19,371 bases of DNA from DATNFP01 sp035606335 (GTDB lineage Bacteria; Bacteroidota; Bacteroidia; Chitinophagales; Chitinophagaceae): the NCBI GenBank assembly GCA_035606335.1, contig DATNFP010000057.1, positions 1 through 19,371 on the forward strand, written 5' to 3'. Position numbers and translations under genes: made by a program. The notes beneath the pieces were generated by a model. It was not told the DNA's origin, ran no database searches, and saw only the letters and a program-made list of their open reading frames with translations. Of this stretch, positions 13,201-19,371 are shown in pieces. Numbering within the stretch: the stretch's first letter is position 1; the number at the start of each line of letters is the position of its first letter.

Positions 13201-14094
13201 ATGTCTACCACAATACCAAAAAGAAAAATTGATATACCCATCTATCAGCTGCAACATAACAACGGTACTAGCAGTAGCATGATAGAGGTACGTGCTGCCA
13301 AAGGGGAGCCACGTGAACCGGACGTTGATTTTCTTATTCCTCATCGTAAGGATTATTATCTATTTGTATTAGTTAAAAAAGGTAGTAGCAGGCATTGGGT
13401 TGATTTTGTGCCTTATACCCTAAAAAGGGACACATTCTATTTTACCATTCCACAGCAAGTGCACCTTAAAGAAGACATGCAGCCAATGCAAGGGATGATA
13501 GCGTGCTTTACCGAAGAACTTCTACAACTTGCTGAACATAAGATGCTACGATCTCTTCCCATTATCCAAAACCTGAGTGGCGGACATGAACTTGCCTTAA
13601 GTGCAAAAGAAGTGCTGTTCATTGAAGATCTGATGAATAAGATGCTCGATGAATTTAATTCTGAAGATCGTTTACGAAATGATATGCTTTATTCGTTGTT
13701 GCGAGTATTACTTATCTATCTGAACAGGATCTATGAAAAACAGTTTAGCGGGAATGTGATCACCAGGGATTTGCTTAAAAAATTTCAGTCACTAATCGGG
13801 GAGCAATATAATCTATTGCATGATGTGACAGGATATGCAAAACTGCTTAATCTAACAGCCGGGCATCTTAATGACGTAGTAAAGGACCAAAGCGGCAAAA
13901 CAGCTATAGAACATATTCATAGTAGGCTTATAGTAGAAGCCAAGAGAAGATTGTTGCATACAGAGCTAACAATACAGCAGATAGCAGATGAGCTGGGCTT
14001 TAATGATGCTGCATATTTCAATCGCTTCTTTAAACGCATAGCAGGCGTTACCCCATTGACATTCAGGAAAGACATCCGTGAAATGTACCATTAA
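13201..14094 (+). CDS. AraC-family transcriptional regulator
   Basis: From ATG 13201 the product has 297 residues, normal for the family. The frame is open upstream to ATG 13117 and TTG 13105, which would add a 28-32-residue extension without family features. The N-terminal part is a cupin-like sensor (IPHRKDYYLFVLVKKGSSRH, FYFTIPQQVHL). The C-terminal AraC double HTH includes LLHDVTGYAKLLNLTAGHLN, then KTAIEHIHSRLIVEAKRRLL, then LTIQQIADELGFNDAAYFNR FFKR with the second recognition helix. It is likely to act as an activator in response to a small ligand; the adjacent SDR gene 51 bases downstream is the best candidate target, although that gene has its own promoter box. Confidence 0.9.
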   Translation: MSTTIPKRKIDIPIYQLQHNNGTSSSMIEVRAAKGEPREPDVDFLIPHRKDYYLFVLVKKGSSRHWVDFVPYTLKRDTFYFTIPQQVHLKEDMQPMQGMIACFTEELLQLAEHKMLRSLPIIQNLSGGHELALSAKEVLFIEDLMNKMLDEFNSEDRLRNDMLYSLLRVLLIYLNRIYEKQFSGNVITRDLLKKFQSLIGEQYNLLHDVTGYAKLLNLTAGHLNDVVKDQSGKTAIEHIHSRLIVEAKRRLLHTELTIQQIADELGFNDAAYFNRFFKRIAGVTPLTFRKDIREMYH

Positions 14095-14133
14095 TGCCTT
14101 GATATTTGTAGCAGTCAGCTGAGAACGCCACAA

Positions 14134-14141
14134 TAGCTTTG
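14134..14141 (+). promoter_or_regulatory. -7 promoter box TAGCTTTG, 4 bases before the SDR ATG
   Basis: An exact TAnnTTTG match, predicting a transcript with essentially no leader. It suggests the SDR is transcribed separately from the AraC gene and could be its target. Confidence 0.55.
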
Positions 14142-14145
14142 TGTT

Positions 14146-14874
14146 ATGAACAAACAAAATGTATTGATTACGGGTGCCAATAAAGGTATAGGGTTGGAAA
14201 CAGCACGTAAACTATCTAAGGCTGGATATCATGTGTTTTTAGGGAGCAGGGATAAGAGTAAGGGCGAGCAGGCTGTTGAAATGTTGCACACAGAAGGCTT
14301 GACAGATGTTGAGCTGATAGAAATAGATGTGACCGACGAGGAGTCTGTTGTCGGGGCTCATAAAGAAATTGCTCAACGTACGGACAAGCTTGACGTATTG
14401 GTGAATAATGCGGGCATATTGGGTTTGGTTCCACAAATGCCCTCAGCGGCAGATGATGCGAATATTAAAAGAGTTTTTGAAACAAACTTTTTTGGTCCGG
14501 TAAGAGTTATCAGGATATTTATGGATCTGCTGAAAAAGTCAGATGTACCGAGGATAGTAAATGTGACTTCTGACCTTGCCTCACTAACCTTACATAATGA
14601 TCCGAACTGGATTTACTATCCCTATAAATCGGCTGCGTACCCACCATCTAAAACAGCTTTAAATGCATATACAGTTGCTCTGGCTTACGAACTGCGTAAT
14701 ACTGCGTTTAAAGTGAATATGGTAAATCCCGGTCATACAGCCACAGACTTTAATAATTACCGTGGAACGAAGAAAGCAGATGATGCAGCAGATATTATCG
14801 TACAATATGCTATGCTTGATGCAAACGGACCAAGTGGAAAATTTGTTAGTGATTATGGAGAGACCCCTTGGTAA
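14146..14874 (+). CDS. Short-chain dehydrogenase/reductase (SDR)
   Basis: The 242-residue classical SDR has the cofactor motif TGANKGIG (9-16), the NNAG motif (87-90), Asn114 (ETNFFG), catalytic Ser142 or Ser146 (VTSDLAS), and Tyr165-Lys169 (YPPSK). SRDKSK after the second strand, with Arg35, suggests NADP preference. It resembles plant and bacterial carbonyl-reductase-like SDRs, which reduce aldehydes or ketones; the exact substrate is unknown. It lies just downstream of the AraC regulator and is convergent with the YciI-like gene. Confidence 0.93.
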   Translation: MNKQNVLITGANKGIGLETARKLSKAGYHVFLGSRDKSKGEQAVEMLHTEGLTDVELIEIDVTDEESVVGAHKEIAQRTDKLDVLVNNAGILGLVPQMPSAADDANIKRVFETNFFGPVRVIRIFMDLLKKSDVPRIVNVTSDLASLTLHNDPNWIYYPYKSAAYPPSKTALNAYTVALAYELRNTAFKVNMVNPGHTATDFNNYRGTKKADDAADIIVQYAMLDANGPSGKFVSDYGETPW

Positions 14875-14898
14875 CCTGCAAGAAGAAGATTTTTTATT

Positions 14899-15249
14899 TT
14901 ACATCCCTGGTATTGGCATAAATTCGTGCACTTCAATTGTAGCAGCAGGATTCCAGCTTCCCAAATGAGGATGACCCTGTAATAGTGATCTTGCTTCTTC
15001 CATGCTGTTAGCTTGCAAAATAGAATAGCCTCCAACATTTTTGTCGCTGTTTTTGCTATTGCCATCTGCAGTTAGTTGCTGACCGCCCATCAATGGAGAA
15101 CCAAGGTCTACCAGGTGGTTGCCGCATTTTTTAGCCCATTGCGTCCACGGCTCCATACCTTTAGCCATTTCTTCGGCTGGCCTGCTCATCATTTGTTGTC
15201 TCATTTCGTCAGTCATTGGCGCATGATAAAGTACAAGATATTTTTTCAT
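14899..15249 (-). CDS. YciI-like (YCII-related domain) protein
   Basis: The 116-residue protein begins MKKYLVLYHAPMTDEMRQQM, has WTQWAKKCGNHLVDLGSPLM in the middle and GGYSILQANSMEEARSLLQG followed by HPHL near the end. This is the ferredoxin-like YciI/DGPF fold, with the conserved His (GHPHL) seen in many members. Relatives are often encoded beside SDR, VOC or sigma factor genes and may be small hydrolases or dehydrochlorinases; function here is unknown. It is convergent with the SDR gene. Confidence 0.87.
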   Translation of the reverse strand: MKKYLVLYHAPMTDEMRQQMMSRPAEEMAKGMEPWTQWAKKCGNHLVDLGSPLMGGQQLTADGNSKNSDKNVGGYSILQANSMEEARSLLQGHPHLGSWNPAATIEVHEFMPIPGM

Positions 15250-15282
15250 AGCATTATAATTTGAGGTGAAACCAAATATAAT

Positions 15283-15290
15283 ATTCCCAA
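15283..15290 (-). promoter_or_regulatory. -7 promoter box TATATTTG for the YciI-like gene
   Basis: An exact minus-strand TAnnTTTG match, 33 bases upstream of the YciI-like ATG, giving a short leader of about 25 bases. Confidence 0.5.
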
Positions 15291-15389
15291 TTGAGAGGCA
15301 ATACTTAACAATACTTAAATAGCATTTCTTTTACGTTGTTTTTTTGCAAGTATAAAAAACTATAATTCTTGAGAAGCTCCTTATTCTAA

Positions 15390-16313
15390 CTACCATTGCC
15401 TGAAATGCTCTGCTACAGGCCCCATCGGCATATTGGCAGGAGGGGTTTTTGCACTTAGTATGATAATATCTCTTACCCCACGCCCACCATTTTTTGTTGT
15501 GTCTGCTACTTTTATTTCGGTGCCATAGTGCCACACTCTTTTGTCGTTCCAGAAGATCAGTTGCCCTGAAGGGATCATTTCGTTGAAGATCAATTCATCT
15601 GCTTTTTTGCCATTGTCATCCATCACGTATTGGCTTATGCCTGAATCATCGGCCACATTATCTCTGTTTACAACAAGCATTCCTACATGCCTGTTGCCGT
15701 CCTGGTGAAAACCTTCTACAGCTGGCAGGCCAATACGGTCCGTATAACAATCCACTCTCTGGAACTGCACCAGCAATACAGCATCGCCCCAACCAAAGAA
15801 TGAAGCATAAAGCGTTAGTAATTTATGAAAGTCATCGCTATCGGTGATCTTGTTACTGATACGTGGATATTCCCTACGCATATCTCCATGCACAGGATTG
15901 TATTTGATAGATTGCTGCATGGCATACTGGGGTAGGTTCCAGCAGCAATAGCCGGTTTCTTCCGAACACCATGTCGGCGCTGCTTTGCTAAGGTATTTTG
16001 CACTCTGTGCATCGTTCATGCCACTTAGCTTGTTTACCATATCTATATGATCGTCTATTGCGCCAATTGCTGTAGCTTTCTGATGTTTTATCCTAAACCA
16101 TGCAACCGATTTATACCTATAGCCATCTTTTATGTACGGATCAACAGGGATCTCATCAAAATATTTAGCCCAGTTTTTTACATCTATTATTTTTGAAACA
16201 TCCATAGCCTGGTATAAAAAAGTAGATAGATCTAACTCTATAGGTGGTGCTTCGGATGTTACAATGGAAGTACTTAAAGATGCCAGTTGGGTAATATCAT
16301 TGTGGGTATTCAT
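15390..16313 (-). CDS. 2OG-Fe(II) dioxygenase family protein (PF10014-like)
   Basis: The 307-residue protein matches the 2OG-Fe dioxygenase group containing L-isoleucine 4-hydroxylase (IDO-like): iron ligands His203 and Asp205 in VEGFHQDGNRHVGMLVVNRD, distal His262 in KRVWHYGTEI, and probable 2-oxoglutarate Arg281 in GRGVRDIIILSA. Members hydroxylate free amino acids or related small molecules using 2-oxoglutarate and O2. The N-terminal 60 residues are less conserved, and no leader suggests export. It is divergent from the ArsB-type transporter gene 81 bases away. The substrate cannot be stated; a free aliphatic amino acid is one option. Confidence 0.85.
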   Translation of the reverse strand: MNTHNDITQLASLSTSIVTSEAPPIELDLSTFLYQAMDVSKIIDVKNWAKYFDEIPVDPYIKDGYRYKSVAWFRIKHQKATAIGAIDDHIDMVNKLSGMNDAQSAKYLSKAAPTWCSEETGYCCWNLPQYAMQQSIKYNPVHGDMRREYPRISNKITDSDDFHKLLTLYASFFGWGDAVLLVQFQRVDCYTDRIGLPAVEGFHQDGNRHVGMLVVNRDNVADDSGISQYVMDDNGKKADELIFNEMIPSGQLIFWNDKRVWHYGTEIKVADTTKNGGRGVRDIIILSAKTPPANMPMGPVAEHFRQW

Positions 16314-16330
16314 GTTTCGTTTATTATAAA

Positions 16331-16338
16331 CAAATTTA
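16331..16338 (-). promoter_or_regulatory. -7 promoter box TAAATTTG for the dioxygenase gene
   Basis: An exact minus-strand TAnnTTTG match, 17 bases upstream of the dioxygenase ATG, in the short divergent region shared with the transporter. Confidence 0.55.
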
Positions 16339-16394
16339 GGTTTTGTAAGGCGAATGTTTATAATATGGTTATAAGTGTCATGTAAATAAAAGGG

Positions 16395-17702
16395 ATGATT
16401 ATTAGCTTATGTATATTTATGCCATTTAGTAACGAAAGCAGTGTATATACACAAAGCATGACGAATATCTTTATATGGATCATATCTCTAAGCAGTATAG
16501 CAGGTGTTATTCTCCGTCCTTTTAAAATAAAGGAAGCAGTTTGGGCAGTAGCAGGTGCGATTTTATTATTAATTTTTGGGCTGATCTTGCCAGCTGATGC
16601 AGGAACAGGTGTCGCCAAGGGCACTGATGTTTACCTGTTTCTTACCGGGATGATGTTGCTTTCAGAGACTGCACGAGAAGTAAAACTTTTTGACTGGCTG
16701 GCGGCACATGCTGCAAAAGCAGCTAGAGGATCTTCGGGTAGATTGTTTGCATTGATATATGTTGTAGGGGTAATTGTAACTGCATTTTTATCGAATGACG
16801 CAACTGCTGTAGTACTAACTCCGGCTGTAGCTGCAGCAGTGAAAACTGCTAAGGTAAAAGATCCGCTTCCTTATTTATTGATATGCGCTTTTATAGCAAA
16901 TGCAGCATCCTTTTTATTGCCTATTTCTAATCCGGCTAATCTTGTTATTTATGATGGCAATATGCCTTCGTTGTGGCTTTGGTTGCAGCAATTTATCCTG
17001 CCATCTGTCTTTGCTATTATTACTACTTATTTTGTCTTACGGTTTACTCAGCGAAAAGAATTAAAAAATAGAGTGGAGCATAATATTGATATCCCTAAGC
17101 TTTCTTCTCATGGGCGTATAGCATTATTTGGTATTGTGGCAACGGCAATTATTTTGCTTACGTGTTCAGCATTAGGTATTTCACTTGGTTTACCAACTGC
17201 TATATCCGGTATCATTACTTCTGGTATTGTGCTTGTTTCTGCAAAAAAAAGCCCCTGGGTTGTTATAAAAGGAATTTCATGGTCTATACTTCCGTTAGTT
17301 GCAGGCTTATTTGTAATAGTTGAAGCAATTAATAAAACTGGATTTACCAATATCCTTACTAATGCTTTGCATCAACACACATCGGGCTCTATCGTTGCTA
17401 CTGTTTGGAGCAGCAGCATTGTTACTGCTGTCGCCTGCAACCTTATGAATAATCTGCCCGTGGGTCTCATCGCAGGTAATGTGATACAGACAGGGTATAT
17501 TCCTGAAATAATAAGGCGTGCTATCCTAATAGCTGTTGATTTAGGGCCTAATCTTTCTGTAACAGGTTCGTTAGCTACAATACTTTGGCTGGTTGTTTTA
17601 CGAAGAGAAAAGGTAGAAATAAGTGCCGGGAAGTTTTTGAAACTTGGAGTATTAGTAATGACTACTGCGTTAGCGCTTGCCATTGTATCATTGTGGTTAT
17701 AA
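16395..17702 (+). CDS. ArsB/SLC13-type anion transporter (arsenite efflux-like)
   Basis: From ATG 16395 the product has 435 residues; ATG 16458 (MTNIFIWIISLSS) would start right at the first helix. About ten to twelve hydrophobic helices are visible. The signature FLSNDATAVVLTPAVAAAV and the later LLPISNPANLVIYDG are typical of ArsB-type arsenite/antimonite efflux proteins and the wider ion-transporter superfamily; the C-terminal half repeats the pattern (NLMNNLPVGLIAGN, DLGPNLSVTGSLATILWLVV). Likely substrate is arsenite, but no arsR, arsC or arsenite methylase is adjacent, so another anion is possible. Followed by pstS after 118 bases. Confidence 0.85.
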   Translation: MIISLCIFMPFSNESSVYTQSMTNIFIWIISLSSIAGVILRPFKIKEAVWAVAGAILLLIFGLILPADAGTGVAKGTDVYLFLTGMMLLSETAREVKLFDWLAAHAAKAARGSSGRLFALIYVVGVIVTAFLSNDATAVVLTPAVAAAVKTAKVKDPLPYLLICAFIANAASFLLPISNPANLVIYDGNMPSLWLWLQQFILPSVFAIITTYFVLRFTQRKELKNRVEHNIDIPKLSSHGRIALFGIVATAIILLTCSALGISLGLPTAISGIITSGIVLVSAKKSPWVVIKGISWSILPLVAGLFVIVEAINKTGFTNILTNALHQHTSGSIVATVWSSSIVTAVACNLMNNLPVGLIAGNVIQTGYIPEIIRRAILIAVDLGPNLSVTGSLATILWLVVLRREKVEISAGKFLKLGVLVMTTALALAIVSLWL

Positions 17703-17766
17703 AGAAGCTATCCTCTAACAATTTATTTACAATTTATTATCCAAGAGTTAACGCGAGATAATGCAT

Positions 17767-17779
17767 GCACAGAAAGTGC
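17767..17779. repeat. GCAC-AGAAA-GTGC inverted repeat upstream of the pstS box
   Basis: A 4-bp perfect stem around AGAAA, extended imperfectly on both sides (TAATGCAT...GCTATTA), lies directly before the pstS -7 box. It could be an operator half-site pair, but it is short. Confidence 0.25.
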
Positions 17780-17784
17780 GCTAT

Positions 17785-17792
17785 TACTTTTG
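17785..17792 (+). promoter_or_regulatory. -7 promoter box TACTTTTG for pstS
   Basis: An exact TAnnTTTG match, 28 bases before the pstS ATG. It suggests pstS has its own promoter, separate from the transporter upstream. Confidence 0.55.
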
Positions 17793-17820
17793 CCCCCGCG
17801 CTTAACTAAATAATTTTAAC

Positions 17821-18858
17821 ATGAAAAAACACATTTATCTCGCAGCATCGCTATTGATGTTTGCAGCTAACGTAGCAAATGCACAATTTGATAACACATT
17901 ATTAGGAGCAGGAAGCTCTTTTGATTATCCTCTATTTTCAAAAATGTTCAGTGAATATGATCAAAAGGCCAGTGTTAAAGTAAATTATCAATCAATCGGA
18001 TCAGGTGGTGGCATCAAAGAACTAACAAACAAAACAGTTGATTTTGGAGCATCGGACGCTCCCTTAAATGACGAACAGGCACAAAAAATAGCAGTTCCTG
18101 CGTTGCATATTCCCGTTACTGCCGGTGCGGTAGTAGTGAGCTATAATCTTCCAGGTGTTAAAAACCTTAAATTAACCGGTTCAATTGTATCCGATATATT
18201 TTTGGGTAAAATAACCAAGTGGGATGATGCAAGAATAAAGGCTGTAAATAAAGGTGTAACCCTGCCTTCTACTTCAATTATCATTGCACATCGTGCAGAA
18301 GGTTCTGGCACAACCAACATTTTTACTACTTATCTCTCTAAAGTTAGTTCGGATTGGGATACTAAAGTAGGTAAAGGCTCTTCTGTTAACTGGCCCGCCG
18401 GGTTAGGTGCTAAAGGTAACGAAGGGGTTGCAGGTCTTATCAGCCAAACTCCCGGTTGCATTGGCTATATTGAGCTGGCTTATGCTATTCAAAATAAGCT
18501 TGCATATGCTTCAATAGAAAATAAATCTCACAAATTTATCACTCCCACTGTTAAATCTACAAGCTCTGCTGCTAACATAAATATTCCTGCGGATGGTAAA
18601 GTTTCATTGACTAATACAGATGCAGCAGATGGCTATCCAATTTCTGGTTTCTCATGGGTTATCATCTATAAAGAACAAAACTATAACAATCGTTCTGCTG
18701 ACAGGACTAAAGCAATGTTGAAATTGTTGTGGTGGATGATCCATGATGGTCAGAAATATAGCAGTGATTTAAATTATGCACCTCTTCCTAAAGCTGCAAT
18801 TACTGTTGGAGAACGCATTCTTAAGTCAGCGACTTATAACGGGAAAGCAATTTTATAA
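17821..18858 (+). CDS. pstS: PstS-type phosphate ABC transporter substrate-binding protein
   Basis: The 345-residue protein has a cleavable signal (MKKHIYLAASLLMFAANVANA) and the class II periplasmic binding fold of PstS. Phosphate-binding loops are visible: GAGSSFDYPLF (29-39), GSGGGIKEL (60-68), DFGASDAPL (74-82), HRAEGSGTTNIF (157-168, usually R-S/P-D-GSGT; here Glu replaces the Asp) and GNEGVAG. It delivers phosphate to PstCAB. None of pstC, pstA, pstB or phoU follows: the next gene is convergent after a strong terminator, so this is an orphan pstS in this window. With the ArsB-like gene upstream it may belong to phosphate/arsenate handling. Confidence 0.93.
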   Translation: MKKHIYLAASLLMFAANVANAQFDNTLLGAGSSFDYPLFSKMFSEYDQKASVKVNYQSIGSGGGIKELTNKTVDFGASDAPLNDEQAQKIAVPALHIPVTAGAVVVSYNLPGVKNLKLTGSIVSDIFLGKITKWDDARIKAVNKGVTLPSTSIIIAHRAEGSGTTNIFTTYLSKVSSDWDTKVGKGSSVNWPAGLGAKGNEGVAGLISQTPGCIGYIELAYAIQNKLAYASIENKSHKFITPTVKSTSSAANINIPADGKVSLTNTDAADGYPISGFSWVIIYKEQNYNNRSADRTKAMLKLLWWMIHDGQKYSSDLNYAPLPKAAITVGERILKSATYNGKAIL

Positions 18859-18879
18859 TACCAGAAAATTATAAGTTCC

Positions 18880-18914
18880 AATATAATTGCCCAAATTATT
18901 TGGGCAATTATATT
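18880..18914. terminator. Bidirectional terminator between pstS and the MFS gene
   Basis: A perfect 16-bp inverted repeat (AATATAATTGCCCAAA at 18880-18895 and its complement at 18899-18914) with the loop TTA. The GC core GGGCAA/TTGCCC is flanked by A/T runs on both sides, so it can stop transcription from either strand. It ends directly at the stop codon of the convergent MFS gene. Confidence 0.88.
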
Positions 18915-19371
18915 TTATAATGCAATGTCTTTTGTAGCCTCAGCTTTCTTTTTAATAGCACTATTCTTAATAAACAGGACAGACATAAGAGCGCCAATAA
19001 AACATAAAGCAGATGAAATGAGCATTATCCTTCCATAAGCATTGATAAAGCTCTCGTGAAAATATTGTTCAATTTGCGGCCTTTGATTGACAGGTATGGT
19101 TGCTGGTACTTTGGCATTACCAAGGTTGACTGCTTGCATCATTATTGTCTCCTTCTCATTTTGAGCAAATGATAATTTATCTAATTGCTTTTGCAGGGCG
19201 GCTGTAAAAAACAACCCCGCCAGTGCTCCAAAAATAGCATTGGCAAAGACATTCGAAATGCGGGTTAAAGCATTATTTACGCCCGAAGCCATGCCGGAAA
19301 AATTAGCGCTTACAGAACCCATAACTGTAGCTGTAAGAGGTGCTACGGTAAACGACATGCCAAGTCCGAAG
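18915..19371 (-). CDS. MFS transporter, C-terminal part (start beyond window)
   Basis: The minus-strand frame is open from the right edge (residues LFGLGMSFTVAPLTATVMGS) to the stop TAA at 18915-18917, about 152 codons. The segment GLGMSFTVAPLTATVMGS, then SGMASGVNNALTRISNVF, matches the motif-C-like helix of the DHA2 (EmrB/QacA-type) 14-helix drug/proton antiporters. A soluble loop of about 60 residues (LQKQLDKLSFAQ to NQRPQIEQYFHE) precedes the final helix, and the tail is basic (KNSAIKKKAEATKD). The N-terminal two thirds lie outside the window. Substrate unknown. Confidence 0.88.
   Translation of the reverse strand, partial: FGLGMSFTVAPLTATVMGSVSANFSGMASGVNNALTRISNVFANAIFGALAGLFFTAALQKQLDKLSFAQNEKETIMMQAVNLGNAKVPATIPVNQRPQIEQYFHESFINAYGRIMLISSALCFIGALMSVLFIKNSAIKKKAEATKDIAL

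Overview
The window looks like a chromosomal segment of a Bacteroidota bacterium, probably of the Chitinophagaceae/Sphingobacteriia type. This rests on short signal-peptide lipoproteins ending in SC-NGQ/SC-SGQ, Reg_prop propeller proteins, a CarboxypepD_reg-like N-terminus, weak Shine-Dalgarno signals, and seven exact TAnnTTTG promoter boxes just upstream of start codons. No rRNA, tRNA, CRISPR array or insertion sequence was seen. Both ends cut genes: a VOC protein on the left and an MFS transporter on the right.

Layout. 1-307: VOC protein (minus, cut). 461-2851: two divergent paralogous lipoproteins, each a predicted seven-bladed Reg_prop propeller without a kinase. 2987-4606: exported esterase with a CarboxypepD_reg-like front end. 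4607-4935: a structured intergenic region with an octamer tandem array, a 57-bp palindrome, a small hairpin and an operator-like inverted repeat on the start of the next gene. 4936-5817: a terminase-type (gpP-like) HTH protein whose disordered middle contains dispersed-repeat sequence read in frame.

5923-9978 is the centrepiece: a tightly packed operon of kaiC, two different kaiB genes, a PAS histidine kinase and a single-domain response regulator, with overlaps or gaps of only a few bases. KaiC keeps both Walker A motifs, both catalytic Glu pairs and a Ser-Ser phosphosite. Its tail is a long charged helix rather than a KaiA-binding tail, and no kaiA or SasA-type kinase is present. The likely scheme is KaiC state read by KaiB proteins and passed, directly or indirectly, to the kinase and regulator.

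10042-10773: two small membrane proteins (one HXXEE family). 11059-16313: a mixed set of small metabolic and detoxification genes (VOC, four-helix membrane protein, ICMT-like methyltransferase, PhnB-like VOC, AraC regulator next to an SDR, YciI-like protein, 2OG-Fe dioxygenase), mostly single transcription units. 16395-18858: an ArsB-type transporter followed by an orphan PstS phosphate-binding protein, closed by a strong bidirectional terminator facing the cut MFS gene.
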